A stretch of DNA of 64,000 bases from Sphingomonas oleivorans (GCF_003050615.1 NZ_NWBU01000010.1:467165-531164); one strand, 5' to 3'; shown: positions 8,823-18,234, counted from the first letter of the stretch. Program-made: numbers and translations. The notes: a model not told the origin generated them from the sequence alone.

Positions 8823-9230
8823 TCAGTCGACCTGGCCGATGCCGTCGCAGCTCAGGTCGAAGGCGGCGAGGCCGGCTTCGAGATAGGCGGCAAGGCTGGC
8901 CATTTCGAGCAACTGATCGATCGGCTCCTCCGAATCGGGATCGCTGGCGGCCTCGATCGCATCATCCCATTCGGAGGCGTCATAGGTTCCACGCCCGATC
9001 CAGGCGAGGGCCAGCACCTCGGCAATCTCCTCGTCGCCCAGATCGTCGAGCGAGGCGAAGACCTCGTCCTCGACTGCCTCGTTTGATTCATCCTCCAGCA
9101 CCGCGAACTCGTCGTCCACGTCCGTCGGATCCTCTTCCTCATCGGCCTGGATGGCGGGAACCTGCGCCTCCAGCTCGCGGGCGCGCACGATAAGCCGGCA
9201 GATCGTCTCGAGCGAAACCGTGAGTTCCAT
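8823..9230 (-). CDS. DUF3775 domain-containing protein
   Basis: An acidic soluble protein of 135 residues and unknown function. The recognisable DUF3775 pattern is an N-terminal helix LTVSLETICRLIVRARELEAQ, a long Asp/Glu-rich linker (about 28-65), and the conserved block EIAEVLALAWIGRGTYDASEWDDAI (read in parts) around residues 68-92. No signal peptide or membrane segment is seen. It lies tail to tail with the 2H phosphoesterase gene (14-base gap) and downstream of the flavoprotein gene on the same strand, with a 66-base gap. The family is found mainly in alphaproteobacteria. Confidence 0.7.
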   Translation of the reverse strand: MELTVSLETICRLIVRARELEAQVPAIQADEEEDPTDVDDEFAVLEDESNEAVEDEVFASLDDLGDEEIAEVLALAWIGRGTYDASEWDDAIEAASDPDSEEPIDQLLEMASLAAYLEAGLAAFDLSCDGIGQVD

Positions 9231-9296
9231 TTGCCGCCTCCTCCTGGCTCATTCCATGGCGCGGAACGAGAGGAGGGGGCGGCGGGTTCCGCGGCT

Positions 9297-10532
9297 TCAA
9301 GCCGGAATCAGTGCTTTCAGCGGCGTTTCCGGATCGGCGAGGCCGGCAGGGTCCGGCGCCGCGCCGCCCGCGACCAGCGCGCGGCCCTGCGCATAGTCCC
9401 GGGTCGCATTGACGCAGTCGAGCGCGATCACCTTGCCTTCGCGCAGATAGACGAGCGAGAAGCTGCGCGTGGCGATGTCGCCGCGCATCACGATCCGATC
9501 ATATCCGCTGGACAGGCCGACCGTCTGCAGCCGCAGATCATATTGGTTGGACCAGAACCAGGGCACGGCATGATAGGGCGCGGCATTGCCGCAGATCGCA
9601 CGGGCGACGAGCGTCGCCTGATCATTCGCATTCTGCACCGATTCGAGGCGGATGCGGGCGCCCCGGGCGAAATCATTGGCATGCATCGCGCAATCGCCGA
9701 TCGCATAGATGTCGGGCAGGCTGGTGCGGCAATATTCGTCCACATCCACGCCATTGCCGCCGGCCGCGCCTGCTTCGAGCAGCGGCTGCACGGCGGGAAT
9801 GATGCCGATGCCCACGATCACCATTTCGGCGGGAAGCAGCGTGCCGTCGCCGAGGCGCACGCCGCAGGCCGCGCCATCCTTCTCCTCGATGCATTCGACC
9901 GTGACGCCCAGGCGGATATCGACGCCATGGGCGCGATGCTCTGCCTCGTAGAAACGCGACAGCGGCTCGCCCGCGACGCGCGCCAGGACGCGGTCGAGCG
10001 CCTCAAGCACCGTCACCTTCTTGCCGAACTTGACGAGCACCGCGGCCGCCTCAAGCCCGATATAGCCGCCGCCGACCACGACGACGCGCTCGGTGCCCGG
10101 CAGTTCCTCCTTCATCCGATCGACATCCGCCCGCGTGCGGACGGAATGGACGCCCTTCAGGTCATGGCCGCTGCAGGCGAGCTTGCGGGGCGATCCGCCG
10201 GTGGCCCAGATAAGCGTGCCATAGCCGATGGTCGCGCCGTCCGCGAGCGTGACCTCATACGCGACCGGATCGACCGAAACGACCCGGCGGCCGAGCAGCA
10301 GCTCCACATTGCGCTCGGCCCAGAAGGTCGCGGGCCGAATCAGGATGCGCTCGAACGGTTTTTCGCCCGACAGATAGTCCTTGGAAAGCGGCGGGCGTTC
10401 ATAGGGCGGCTCGGGCTCGTCGCCGATGATCGCCACGCTGCCCCCGAATTTCTGCTGGCGCAGCGTCAGCGCCGCCTGCGCGCCGCCATGGCCCGCGCCG
10501 ACGATGACTATGTCGTATCGATCCTTGCCCAC
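9297..10532 (-). CDS. FAD-dependent NAD(P)H oxidoreductase, ferredoxin/rubredoxin reductase type
   Basis: A cytosolic flavoprotein of the pyridine nucleotide-disulfide oxidoreductase family, close to ferredoxin reductases that feed electrons to P450 or ring-hydroxylating oxygenase systems (ThcD/PdR-like). The FAD motif [14 protein letters not shown] is at residues 7-20, the [11 protein letters not shown] segment is characteristic of this subgroup, an NAD-binding [11 protein letters not shown] lies near 150, and the second FAD motif is DIYAIGDCA near 278. The start is set to GTG at 10532 because AGGAG lies six bases before it; an in-frame ATG at 10553 would add seven unconserved residues. No ferredoxin or oxygenase gene is adjacent, so its partner is unknown. 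A C-terminal reductase domain is present. Confidence 0.85.
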   Translation of the reverse strand: MGKDRYDIVIVGAGHGGAQAALTLRQQKFGGSVAIIGDEPEPPYERPPLSKDYLSGEKPFERILIRPATFWAERNVELLLGRRVVSVDPVAYEVTLADGATIGYGTLIWATGGSPRKLACSGHDLKGVHSVRTRADVDRMKEELPGTERVVVVGGGYIGLEAAAVLVKFGKKVTVLEALDRVLARVAGEPLSRFYEAEHRAHGVDIRLGVTVECIEEKDGAACGVRLGDGTLLPAEMVIVGIGIIPAVQPLLEAGAAGGNGVDVDEYCRTSLPDIYAIGDCAMHANDFARGARIRLESVQNANDQATLVARAICGNAAPYHAVPWFWSNQYDLRLQTVGLSSGYDRIVMRGDIATRSFSLVYLREGKVIALDCVNATRDYAQGRALVAGGAAPDPAGLADPETPLKALIPA

Positions 10533-10592
10533 CCCGATCTCCTGCCAACCCATTGGCGAGCGGCCTTATCGCGATCGATCGCCTCACGCCAG

Positions 10593-10620
10593 TTGACCCG
10601 TCGCGCAACGCTGCTATAGC
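10593..10620 (+). promoter_or_regulatory. Probable sigma70-type promoter of tRNA-Met
   Basis: TTGACC (10593-10598) and TATAGC (10615-10620) are separated by 16 bases and lie 47 bases upstream of the mature tRNA 5' end. Only the tRNA follows on this strand before trxB. Confidence 0.55.
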
Positions 10621-10667
10621 GCCCGCCCATCGGCCGAACGAAACGATCGGCCAGGATGATATGGCGG

Positions 10668-10744
10668 GGCGGAGTAGCTCAGCTGGTTAGAGCAGCGGAA
10701 TCATAATCCGCGTGTCGGGGGTTCAAGTCCCTCCTCCGCTACCA
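10668..10744 (+). tRNA. tRNA-Met (anticodon CAT), elongator type
   Basis: A 77-base tRNA including an encoded CCA. The acceptor arms GGCGGAG (10668-10674) and CTCCGCT pair, with a G:U first pair. The D-arm is GCTC...GAGC, the anticodon stem GCGGA/TCCGC holds loop ATCATAA with anticodon CAT, and the T-arm is GGGGG TTCAAGT CCCTC. The first base pair is formed, unlike initiator tRNAs, and the sequence looks like alphaproteobacterial elongator Met. A lysidine-modified tRNA-Ile cannot be fully excluded from sequence alone. Confidence 0.95.
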
Positions 10745-10885
10745 TATCGACGCCCCGGATAGGCGAATTTCCCCTTTTGTCGCAGGATTGTGTCCGGTCA
10801 TCGCGTCATGACCTGTCGCAGCCAATGTTGCGGTGGCGGATCGGCCCTCCTATCTGGACGCAGAGATTTCGATGAGAGTTGCTCA

Positions 10886-11860
10886 ATGACCGCCGTCCAT
10901 TCCACCCGCATGTTGATTCTCGGTTCCGGCCCGGCCGGCCTGTCCGCCGCCATTTATGGCGCGCGCGCCGGGCTTGCGCCGATCGTGGTGCAGGGGCTCC
11001 AGCCCGGCGGGCAGCTGACGACGACGACCGACGTCGAAAATTATCCGGGCTTTCGCGACGTGATCCAGGGCCCGTGGCTGATGGAGGAAATGCAGGCGCA
11101 GGCCGAGCATGTCGGCGCGCAGATGATGTACGACACGATCGTCGAGGTCGACCTGTCCGAGCGGCCCTTCCGGCTGATCGGCGACAGCGGCACCATCTAT
11201 TCGGGCGACACGCTGGTGATCGCGACCGGCGCGCAGGCCAAATGGCTGGGGCTCGACAGCGAGACGGCGCTGCGCGGCCAGGGCGTTTCCGCCTGCGCCA
11301 CCTGCGACGGCTTCTTCTTCCGGGGCAAGAAGGTGGCGGTGATCGGCGGCGGCAATACCGCGGTCGAGGAGGCGCTCTACCTCACCAATCACAGCCATGA
11401 GGTGACGCTGATCCATCGGCGTGATTCGCTGCGCGCGGAAAAGATCCTGCAGGAGCGGCTGTTCGCCCATCCCGGGATCAAGATCGAGTGGAACAAGGAG
11501 GTCGACCGCTTCGTCGGCGGATCGGGCACCGAGGGGCTGGTCGCGCTCGACCTCAAGGACACGCAGACGGGCGAGATTTCGCGGCTGGACGTCGATGGCG
11601 GCTTCGTCGCGATCGGCCATCATCCGGCGACCGAGCTGTTCCGGGGCAAGCTCGATATGGACGAGGAAGGCTATCTGAAGGTCGAGCCGGGCAGCACGCG
11701 GACCAGCGTCGAGGGCGTCTTCGCGGCCGGCGATGTGGCGGACAAAATCTATCGCCAGGCGATCACGGCGGCGGGCACGGGCTGCATGGCCGCGCTCGAT
11801 GCCGAGCGCTTCCTCGCCGAGGCCGATTTCGAGCAGATCGAGCTCCGCGCGGCGGAATGA
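10886..11860 (+). CDS. trxB: Thioredoxin-disulfide reductase
   Basis: A cytosolic homodimeric FAD enzyme that reduces thioredoxin with NADPH. It is 324 residues, the typical low-molecular-weight TrxB size. The FAD motif ILGSGPAGLSAAIYGARAGL is near residues 11-30, the redox-active CATC (Cys137, Cys140) sits in the SACATCDG context, the NADPH motif is VIGGGNTAVEEALYL followed by HRRDSLRA, and the C-terminal FAD motif is VFAAGDVADKIYRQAITAAGTGCMAA. ATG at 10886 starts exactly with family homology; longer upstream readings have none. It is preceded by the tRNA and convergent with truA, with a 7-base gap. Confidence 0.95.
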   Translation: MTAVHSTRMLILGSGPAGLSAAIYGARAGLAPIVVQGLQPGGQLTTTTDVENYPGFRDVIQGPWLMEEMQAQAEHVGAQMMYDTIVEVDLSERPFRLIGDSGTIYSGDTLVIATGAQAKWLGLDSETALRGQGVSACATCDGFFFRGKKVAVIGGGNTAVEEALYLTNHSHEVTLIHRRDSLRAEKILQERLFAHPGIKIEWNKEVDRFVGGSGTEGLVALDLKDTQTGEISRLDVDGGFVAIGHHPATELFRGKLDMDEEGYLKVEPGSTRTSVEGVFAAGDVADKIYRQAITAAGTGCMAALDAERFLAEADFEQIELRAAE

Positions 11861-11867
11861 TCCGCGC

Positions 11868-12605
11868 TCAGTAGCGCGCCTCGACAAAATAAAGCCCTTC
11901 GGGCGGCGCGTTGAGACCGAGCGCCGCCCGGTCGCGCGCATCGCGTGCGGCGACGAGATCGGCGGCATTCCACTGGCCCCGCCCGACCAGCGCGAGGCAG
12001 CCGACCATCGAGCGGACCTGATGGTGGAGGAAGGAGCGGGCGGCCGCCTCCACCTCGATCGCATCGCCCATGCGGCGTACGTCGAGCCGGTCGAGCGTTT
12101 TCACCGGGCTCGCCGATTGGCAGTGGACCGAACGGAAGGTGGTGAAGTCGTGCAGGCCGATCAGCGCCTGGGCGGCGTCGTGCATCGAATCGGCATCGAG
12201 GGGGGCGGCGATGCGCCAGGCGCGGCCGGCGTCGAGCGTGAGCGGCGGGCGGCGGTTGATGATGCGATAGATATAGCGCCTGCCGATGCAGGAGAAGCGG
12301 GCATGCCAGTCCTCGGGCACGGTCTCGCAGGCGAGGATGGCAACCGGGTTCGGCTTCAGCTTCGCATTGAGCGCTTCCATCAGGCGGAAGGGCGCGATCG
12401 CCTTGGCGATATCGACATGGGCGGCCATGGCGGTGGCGTGGACGCCGGCATCGGTGCGGCCGGCGGCGTGGAGGACGACATCCTCCCCCGTGACGGCATG
12501 GACGGCATCCTCGATCGCCTGCTGGACGCTGGGCCCATGCGCCTGCCGCTGCCAGCCCATGAAGGGGCGGCCGTCAAATTCCACCGTCAGGCGAAAGCGG
12601 GTCAT
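11868..12605 (-). CDS. truA: tRNA pseudouridine(38-40) synthase TruA
   Basis: Isomerises uridine to pseudouridine at positions 38-40 of the tRNA anticodon stem-loop. It has 245 residues, as usual. The catalytic Asp52 lies in the invariant GRTDAGVHA (49-57). Other family blocks are the N-terminal [20 protein letters not shown], and the late [11 protein letters not shown]. The start codon overlaps the last four bases of the upstream fmt gene, so the two are translated from one transcript in the order fmt-truA. Confidence 0.95.
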   Translation of the reverse strand: MTRFRLTVEFDGRPFMGWQRQAHGPSVQQAIEDAVHAVTGEDVVLHAAGRTDAGVHATAMAAHVDIAKAIAPFRLMEALNAKLKPNPVAILACETVPEDWHARFSCIGRRYIYRIINRRPPLTLDAGRAWRIAAPLDADSMHDAAQALIGLHDFTTFRSVHCQSASPVKTLDRLDVRRMGDAIEVEAAARSFLHHQVRSMVGCLALVGRGQWNAADLVAARDARDRAALGLNAPPEGLYFVEARY

Positions 12606-13507
12606 GCGAGGCGGGTGCCGGCGGGGATGGGATAGCCGCGCAGCAGCTCGGCGGGCGTCATAATCCCCCGGCCGGCGCGCTGGATCAGCAGGGGGCGGAT
12701 CGCGCCTTTGCCGCAGGCGATGGTGAGATGCGCGTCGAGCGTCGTGGCGGGCTCGCCATCCGCGTCCGTTGCGATGGCGGAATGGACGCGGAAACGTTCG
12801 CCGGCAAGCTCGAACCAGGCGCCGGGGGCGGGATTGAAGGCGCGGATCTGGCGCTCGACCTGCGCGGCGGAGGCAGCGAAATCGAGGCGCGATTCGGCCT
12901 TGTCGATCTTGGCAGCGTAGGTGACGCCTTCCTCCGGCTGGATGACGGGCGGATAGGCGGGAAGATCGGCCAGCACTTCGGCCATCAGCTTCGCGCCGGA
13001 TGCGGCGAGCTCGGTGGTGAGTTCGCCTGCGGTCTTGCCGTCCACCGGCGTCTCGACCGTCGCGAGCATCGGGCCGGTGTCGAGGCCGCGTTCCATCTGC
13101 ATGATGGTGACGCCGGTGAGCGCATCGCCGGCGAGGATCGCGCGCTGGACGGGCGCCGCGCCGCGCCAGCGGGGCAGCAGCGAGCCATGGACGTTGAGAC
13201 AGCCGAAACGCGGCGCCTCGAGGATCGGCCGGGGCAGGATCAGCCCATAGGCCGCGACGATCGCGGCATCGAGATCGAGTGCCGCGAAGGCGATCTGCGC
13301 CTCGGCATCGCGCAGCGAGACGGGCGAGCGGACCTCGAGCCCGAGCGCCTCGGCGCGGCGCTGCACGGGGGAGGGCATCGGCGCTTTGCCGCGCCCGGCG
13401 GGGCGGGGCGGCTGGGTGTAGACGGCGGCGATCTCATGCCCGGCATCGACCAGGGCATCGAGCGTCGGCACGGCGAAATCGGGGGTTCCCATGAAGGCTA
13501 GGCGCAT
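12602..13507 (-). CDS. fmt: Methionyl-tRNA formyltransferase
   Basis: Transfers a formyl group from 10-formyl-tetrahydrofolate to initiator Met-tRNA. It is 301 residues. N-terminal [19 protein letters not shown] begins the Rossmann domain. The catalytic triad region has Asn105 and His107 in [16 protein letters not shown], and the Asp in GLDTGPML follows. A C-terminal OB-like domain binds tRNA. ATG at 13507 is chosen by homology; an in-frame extension upstream would enter the fmt-recR spacer. It is divergent from recR across 53 bases and shares an operon with truA. Unlike in many bacteria it is not directly linked to def, which lies 0.7 kb away on the other strand. Confidence 0.95.
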   Translation of the reverse strand: MRLAFMGTPDFAVPTLDALVDAGHEIAAVYTQPPRPAGRGKAPMPSPVQRRAEALGLEVRSPVSLRDAEAQIAFAALDLDAAIVAAYGLILPRPILEAPRFGCLNVHGSLLPRWRGAAPVQRAILAGDALTGVTIMQMERGLDTGPMLATVETPVDGKTAGELTTELAASGAKLMAEVLADLPAYPPVIQPEEGVTYAAKIDKAESRLDFAASAAQVERQIRAFNPAPGAWFELAGERFRVHSAIATDADGEPATTLDAHLTIACGKGAIRPLLIQRAGRGIMTPAELLRGYPIPAGTRLA

Positions 13508-13560
13508 CGGCTCTCTGAAACGCTTGGCAAGCGATAGTGCAACCCCATATTCGGGTGCGC

Positions 13561-14157
13561 ATGGCTTCTTCCGAGATCGATGCGCTGACGCAGGCGCTGG
13601 CAAGATTGCCGGGCCTGGGCCCGCGATCCGCGCGACGCGCGGTGCTGCACCTCCTCAAGAAGCGCGAGGCGGCGATGGCGCCGCTGCTGCGCGCGTTGGA
13701 CGCGGTCAATGAAAGGCTGGCGACCTGCTGCACCTGCGGCAATGTCGATACGACCGATCCCTGCTCCATCTGCGCCGATCCGCGCCGCGACGCGCGGATG
13801 CTGTGCGTGGTGGAGGATGTGTCGGACCTGTGGGCGCTCGATCGTTCGCGGCTGTTCCCGGGGCGTTTCCATGTGCTGGGCGGGCGGCTTTCCGCGCTGG
13901 AGGGGGTACGGCCCGAGGATCTGACGATCGACGCGCTGATCGGGCGGATCGCGGCGGGCGGCATCGACGAGGTGGTGCTGGCGATGAACGCCACGCTGGA
14001 GGGGCAGACGACGGCCCATTATATCGCCGACCGGATCGAGCGATTTCCGGTGCGCGTGACGCAGCTTGCGCATGGCCTGCCGGTCGGCGGCGAGCTGGAT
14101 TATCTAGACGAAGGCACGCTGGCGCAGGCGCTGCGGGCGCGGCGGCCGGTCGTCTAG
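13561..14157 (+). CDS. recR: Recombination protein RecR
   Basis: Part of the RecFOR pathway; a ring-forming DNA-binding protein that helps load RecA at gaps. It has 198 residues. An N-terminal helix-hairpin-helix ([17 protein letters not shown]) is followed by a zinc finger with cysteines at about 56, 59, 68 and 71, and a Toprim domain ([13 protein letters not shown]...[17 protein letters not shown]). The C-terminal [22 protein letters not shown] is diagnostic. ATG at 13561 (MASSEID) fits homologs; an in-frame start at 13537 would add eight residues. def follows 70 bases downstream, apparently with its own promoter. Confidence 0.95.
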   Translation: MASSEIDALTQALARLPGLGPRSARRAVLHLLKKREAAMAPLLRALDAVNERLATCCTCGNVDTTDPCSICADPRRDARMLCVVEDVSDLWALDRSRLFPGRFHVLGGRLSALEGVRPEDLTIDALIGRIAAGGIDEVVLAMNATLEGQTTAHYIADRIERFPVRVTQLAHGLPVGGELDYLDEGTLAQALRARRPVV

Positions 14158-14193
14158 GCGGCAGCGGATAGCGGGATCCCCCGCGTCCCAATC

Positions 14194-14221
14194 TTGACTT
14201 TCGGGCTGGATTGCCTAGCTC
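14194..14221 (+). promoter_or_regulatory. Probable def promoter placing the transcript start at the ATG
   Basis: TTGACT (14194-14199) and TAGCTC (14216-14221) are separated by 16 bases. The usual distance from the -10 box to the transcription start would put the first base at or next to the def ATG (14228). The only purine-rich stretch between them, AAGG, is one base from the ATG and too close for normal ribosome binding. Confidence 0.5.
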
Positions 14222-14227
14222 CAAGGC

Positions 14228-14761
14228 ATGGCCATATTGCCCATCCTCGAAGCGCCGGATCCCCGGCTGCGTGTCGTGTCGAAGCCCGTCGAGGCGGTCG
14301 ATGACGAGCTGCGTACGTTGATCGACGATATGTTCGAGACGATGTATGACGCGCCCGGCATCGGCCTTGCCGCGATCCAGGTGGGCGTGCCCAAGCGCGT
14401 GCTGGTGATCGACCTGCAGGAGGAAGATCCCGAGACGGGCAAGCCCGTCCGCAATCCGCGCGTCTTCATCAATCCGGAGCTGTTCGAGCCTTCGGAGGAG
14501 CAGTCGGTCTATAATGAAGGCTGCCTCTCCGTGCCGGACCAGTTCGCCGAGGTGGAGCGCCCCGCCCGGGTGCATGCCCGTTGGCTCGATCGTGACGGCG
14601 TCCAGCATGAGGAAGCGCTGGAAGGGCTGCTTGCCACCTGCATCCAGCATGAGATGGACCATCTGGAAGGCATACTCTTCATCGATCATCTTTCGCGGCT
14701 GAAGCGCGAGATGCTGCTGAAGAAGCTGGAAAAGGCGCGCAAGGCCCGGCGCGCGGCCTGA
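14228..14761 (+). CDS. def: Peptide deformylase
   Basis: A metalloenzyme that removes the formyl group from nascent N-formylmethionine. It has 177 residues. All three active-site motifs are present: [10 protein letters not shown] (44-53), EGCLSVP with metal ligand Cys99, and QHEMDHLEG with ligands His141 and His145 and catalytic Glu142. The Lys/Arg-rich C-terminal helix is common in this class. ATG at 14228 lies within a few bases of the predicted transcription start, so the mRNA may be leaderless. A downstream pairing with fmt, common elsewhere, is absent here. Confidence 0.95.
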   Translation: MAILPILEAPDPRLRVVSKPVEAVDDELRTLIDDMFETMYDAPGIGLAAIQVGVPKRVLVIDLQEEDPETGKPVRNPRVFINPELFEPSEEQSVYNEGCLSVPDQFAEVERPARVHARWLDRDGVQHEEALEGLLATCIQHEMDHLEGILFIDHLSRLKREMLLKKLEKARKARRAA

Positions 14762-14814
14762 TCCGCCGGATCGTACCGCTCAGGCTGAGCGCGGTCGCGT
14801 GGAGACTGCTCTGA

Positions 14815-15204
14815 TCAATCGATCGTCGCGAGTGCCTTGCGGCAGTCCGTCGCGCATTCCCGGCACATTTCGGCGCAGAGCTGGCAATGCGCCTGTTCAT
14901 GCGTCTCGCATTCGGCGCCGCAGATTTCGCATGTCTCGATACAGGTCTGCAGCAAGGAGCGGATGACCGCCTCGTTGCTGCCCGATCGGCGCGTCGCGAC
15001 GCGCGCGGTGGCGTCGCAAATATCCGCACAGTCCATGCAGCTGCGGATGCACTGGACCATATCCATCTTCTCGGCCGAGCAGGCGTCCGCGCAGGAGGTG
15101 CAGATGATCGCGCAGAACATCGCATGGCGGACGGCGGTCGCAAGCTCCTCGTTGAGATTGCCTGCGACATCGGGATGCGCGGCGATCATCTTGTGAATGG
15201 ACAT
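14815..15204 (-). CDS. Four-helix bundle copper-binding protein (Csp/DUF326 family)
   Basis: A cysteine-rich copper storage-type protein. It has 129 residues and 17 cysteines, most spaced CxxC or CxxxC along four helices (FCAIICTSCADAC, CIRSCMDCADIC, CIETCEICGAEC, CQLCAEMCRECATDC). This pattern coats the inside of a four-helix bundle in Csp proteins that store Cu(I). No Tat or Sec signal is seen, so it resembles the cytosolic Csp3 type. The start at 15204 is set by AGGAGG about eight bases upstream on the minus strand; a longer in-frame reading has no homology. It is convergent with def and has no copper-export gene beside it. Confidence 0.85.
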   Translation of the reverse strand: MSIHKMIAAHPDVAGNLNEELATAVRHAMFCAIICTSCADACSAEKMDMVQCIRSCMDCADICDATARVATRRSGSNEAVIRSLLQTCIETCEICGAECETHEQAHCQLCAEMCRECATDCRKALATID

Positions 15205-15405
15205 GGTGGCGGCCTCCTGTTGCCGGTCCCTCAGCGGGCAAACGGGCTGGGCGCGGGGCATGTTCCAAGGGCTCGTCGTCCGTCGGCCTATCCGATAATA
15301 GGGCTCCACATATCTTCTTCCTGCGGCAGGCCGTTCAGCGCATGGCTTGCAAAGGAATGGCGGGCGGGTTTAGGTTCGCTTTCTGTTCCGTTCAGGGTTG
15401 GAAGA

Positions 15406-16815
15406 ATGAATATTGGCCTGGCGCTTGTCGCTATATTCGGTGCGCTGCTGTTCGGACTGCTATGCGGATGGCTCGCCTTCGGCCGGAGCGGAGCGCTGTT
15501 GCGCGGCGAGCGGGACCGGCTGAACGAAAGGCTGCGGGGCGCGGAAACGGCGTTCGCGGCGGCCGAGGAGCGGGCGAAGGCGGCCGGGCTGCTCAGAACG
15601 ACGCTCGATGCGGTGACGGCCGAGCGGGACGAAGCGCTGCGCGCGCTGGCGGAAGAAAGGGCCCGGGCGAAGGAGCGCGAGGAGGCGCATGGCCTGCGGC
15701 TGGCGGAGCTGCGCGAGGCGAAGGAGGCGCTGTCGCAGCAGTTCGGCGAGGTCGGCGCGAAGCTGCTCGGCGAGGCGCAGAAGGCCTTTTTGGAGCGGGC
15801 CGATGCGCGCTTCCGCCAGTCCGAGGAGAAGAGCGGCCTGGAATTGAAGGCGCTGCTCCAGCCGGTGACCGAGCGGCTGCAACGTTATGAGGAGGGCGTC
15901 GCCCGCGTCGAGCAGGAGCGGCGCGAGGCCTATGGCAATCTCACCGGCCTGATCGATTCGATGCGGGCGGGGCAGGAGGCGGTGCGCAGCGAGGCGCAGA
16001 AGCTGGTCAATTCGCTGCGCTCGGCGCCCAAGGCGCGCGGCCGCTGGGGCGAGCAGCAGCTCAAAAATGTGCTCGAAACCTGCGGGCTTTCCGAACATGC
16101 CGATTTTCAGACCGAGGTGAGCGTCGGCGTGGAGGAAGGACGGCTCAGGCCCGATGCGATCGTGCGCGTGCCGGGCGGGCGGGCGCTGGTGATCGATGCC
16201 AAAGTGTCGCTCAACGCCTATCAGGATGCCTTTGCGGCGGTGGACGAGGCGGAACGCGCGCGCGGGCTTTCGGCGCATGCGGCGGCGATGAAGGCGCATG
16301 TCAACGGGCTGGGCGCCAAGGCTTATTGGGCGCAGTTCGCCGATGCGCCCGACTATGTGATCATGTTCGTGCCGGGCGAGCACTTCCTGTCTGCCGCGCT
16401 GGAACATGATCCGACGCTATGGGATTTCGCCTTCGAGAAGCGCGTGCTCCTGGCGACGCCGACCAACCTGATCGCGATCGCGCGGACGGTCGCGGCGGTG
16501 TGGCGGCAGGAGAGGCTGGCGGCCGAGGCCAAGAAGATCGGCGATCTCGGCAAGCTGATGTATGATCGCCTCGCGGTCGCGGCTGGGCATTTGAAGACGG
16601 TCGGCGGTGGGCTTGCGACGGCGGTCAATAATTACAACAAGTTCGTCTCAAGCTTCGAGAGCCGCGTGCTCGTGACGGGGCGCGAATTCCAGAAGCTCAA
16701 TATCGAGACGGGCGCGCGGGCGATCGAGGAGATCCCGCCGGTCGATGCGCTGGCCCGCTATGGGGATATGGCGCTGCCCGTGCCCGATCAGGGGCGGGCG
16801 GAAGCGGCGGAGTAG
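15406..16815 (+). CDS. rmuC: DNA recombination protein RmuC
   Basis: RmuC limits rearrangements at inverted repeats and is predicted to have a nuclease-like fold. It has 469 residues: one N-terminal transmembrane helix (2-22), a long Arg/Glu/Ala-rich coiled coil (about 30-185), and then the RmuC core with GRWGEQQLKNVLE, the restriction-endonuclease-like ALVIDAKVSLNAY, and PDYVIMFVPGEHFLSAAL. ATG at 15406 begins the membrane helix; an in-frame extension far upstream crosses the opposite-strand gene and is rejected. The first 24 residues would anchor it in the inner membrane facing the nucleoid. Confidence 0.92.
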   Translation: MNIGLALVAIFGALLFGLLCGWLAFGRSGALLRGERDRLNERLRGAETAFAAAEERAKAAGLLRTTLDAVTAERDEALRALAEERARAKEREEAHGLRLAELREAKEALSQQFGEVGAKLLGEAQKAFLERADARFRQSEEKSGLELKALLQPVTERLQRYEEGVARVEQERREAYGNLTGLIDSMRAGQEAVRSEAQKLVNSLRSAPKARGRWGEQQLKNVLETCGLSEHADFQTEVSVGVEEGRLRPDAIVRVPGGRALVIDAKVSLNAYQDAFAAVDEAERARGLSAHAAAMKAHVNGLGAKAYWAQFADAPDYVIMFVPGEHFLSAALEHDPTLWDFAFEKRVLLATPTNLIAIARTVAAVWRQERLAAEAKKIGDLGKLMYDRLAVAAGHLKTVGGGLATAVNNYNKFVSSFESRVLVTGREFQKLNIETGARAIEEIPPVDALARYGDMALPVPDQGRAEAAE

Positions 16816-16904
16816 GGTGTTCAGCTGTCATTGAGCCGTTTACTGTTCGATCATGCTCTGCGGAGGGCCGGGCTGGCCCTGGCGGTGATCGGAGGAGACG
16901 CTCT

Positions 16905-17333
16905 ATGCGCTGGCTCGATAAGTTCAGGCAGATGCTTGTCGGAAAGCCGGACCTGCTGGACGATACCGAGCTGGTTTATATCTATCTGCCGGGCTCGTTC
17001 GAGCCGATCGAGCGTGGGCATCGCTTTGAAGATCCGATCGACGCGGAGCTGAGGCTTGTCGGCCTGGGCTATATCAGCGGTGGCGGCTCATTATTGAGTG
17101 CGAAGAAGCCCGACGGGGCGAGGGAGATCGAATCCTGCGGGATCGATGTCGATACGATCGACGTCCAGGCGGCTCGTACGCTTCTGCGACTGCATTTGCC
17201 GACATTGGGTTGCCCGAGCGGTACCCAGCTTCATTATTGCGAGGCAGGAAAAGCGTTGCAGGACGAATTTGACGGGCTTGTCTGGGTCGTGGGTAAGCCG
17301 CGCCAGATGACGCATCCCGGATTTGGCATTTGA
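16905..17333 (+). CDS. Hypothetical protein
   Basis: I do not recognise a named function. The product is 142 residues, soluble, with no signal peptide. It has a pattern of beta-strand segments and short glycine turns (ELVYIYLPGSFEPIERG, LGYISGGGSLL, CGIDVDTIDVQAARTLLRLHLPTLG). A GGAGGAG ribosome site lies seven bases before the ATG, so it is very likely a real gene. It sits between rmuC (89-base gap) and a convergent rRNA-methyltransferase gene. Its layout resembles small proteins annotated as hypothetical or immunity-like in other Proteobacteria, but no toxin gene is adjacent. Confidence 0.7.
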   Translation: MRWLDKFRQMLVGKPDLLDDTELVYIYLPGSFEPIERGHRFEDPIDAELRLVGLGYISGGGSLLSAKKPDGAREIESCGIDVDTIDVQAARTLLRLHLPTLGCPSGTQLHYCEAGKALQDEFDGLVWVVGKPRQMTHPGFGI

Positions 17334-17383
17334 AGGCCGGCAGGGTCGCTCTTTCACGGGAGTGACGAAGTCGGACGGCCCCC

Positions 17384-18187
17384 TCAGAGCGGGCGGCGCT
17401 GGTTCAGCACTTCATAGGCCATGACGGAGGTGGCGACGGCGGCGTTGAGGCTGTCGGCGCGGCCGAGCATGGGCATTTTCACGAGCAGGTCGCATTCCGC
17501 TTCATATTCTGCCGGGAGGCCCTGCGCCTCGTTGCCGACGAGGATGAAGGTGGGGGTTTCGTAGCGCGGGGCGCGATAGTCGTGGGTGGCCTTGAGGCTG
17601 GTGCCGACGAGCTGGCCGGGGCCGGAGCGCAGCCAGGACAGGAATTCGGGCCAGCGGGCGGCGGCGATCTTCTGGGTGAAGAGCGCGCCCATGGTGGCGC
17701 GCACCGCCTCCACCGAGAAGGGATCGACGCAATCGTCGACCAGGATCAGCCCGCCCGCGCCGACCGCGTCGCCCGTGCGCAGGATCGTGCCGAGATTGCC
17801 GGGATCGCGCAGCGACTGGGCGACGATCCATATGTCCGCGGCGCTCCGGTCGATGCGCGACAGCGCCGTGTCGAACTGGCGATAGACGCCGATCACCGTC
17901 TGCGGATTATCCTTGCCGGACAGCTTGTGGAGAATGTCCCGGCTGGTCTGGATCGCCTCGCCGCCTGAATTCTCGACCGCCGCGACCAGCCGGCGGACGA
18001 GTGGGTGCTCGGCGGAATCGGCCGCGAAGAAGAGATAGAGGGGCAATATGCCTACCTCTTCAGCCTCGGCCAGGATGCGCAGCCCTTCGGCGAGGAACAG
18101 GCCCTCCTCGCGACGATGGCGCTTTTCGCGAAGCGAGCGGACGCGCTTGACGAGGGGATTGGAAAAGGCGGTGATCTCACGGGGCAT
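17384..18187 (-). CDS. TrmH/SpoU-family RNA 2'-O-methyltransferase
   Basis: An S-adenosylmethionine-dependent methyltransferase with a SPOUT knot fold, acting on rRNA or tRNA ribose. It has 267 residues. The N-terminal substrate-binding domain begins with NPLVKRVRSLREKRHRREEGLFLAEG. The three SpoU motifs are visible: motif 1 SLRDPGNLGTILRTGDAVGA, motif 2 FILVGNEAQGLP, and motif 3 MLGRADSLNAAVATSVMAYE. The exact target nucleotide cannot be given from sequence. It lies on the same strand as and just downstream of HPr, but an 80-base spacer with a palindrome separates them. Confidence 0.88.
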   Translation of the reverse strand: MPREITAFSNPLVKRVRSLREKRHRREEGLFLAEGLRILAEAEEVGILPLYLFFAADSAEHPLVRRLVAAVENSGGEAIQTSRDILHKLSGKDNPQTVIGVYRQFDTALSRIDRSAADIWIVAQSLRDPGNLGTILRTGDAVGAGGLILVDDCVDPFSVEAVRATMGALFTQKIAAARWPEFLSWLRSGPGQLVGTSLKATHDYRAPRYETPTFILVGNEAQGLPAEYEAECDLLVKMPMLGRADSLNAAVATSVMAYEVLNQRRPL

Positions 18188-18234
18188 GGCGCCCGTCTAG
18201 CGGTTCGTCATTCCAGGGGAAGCGGGAATTTCGA

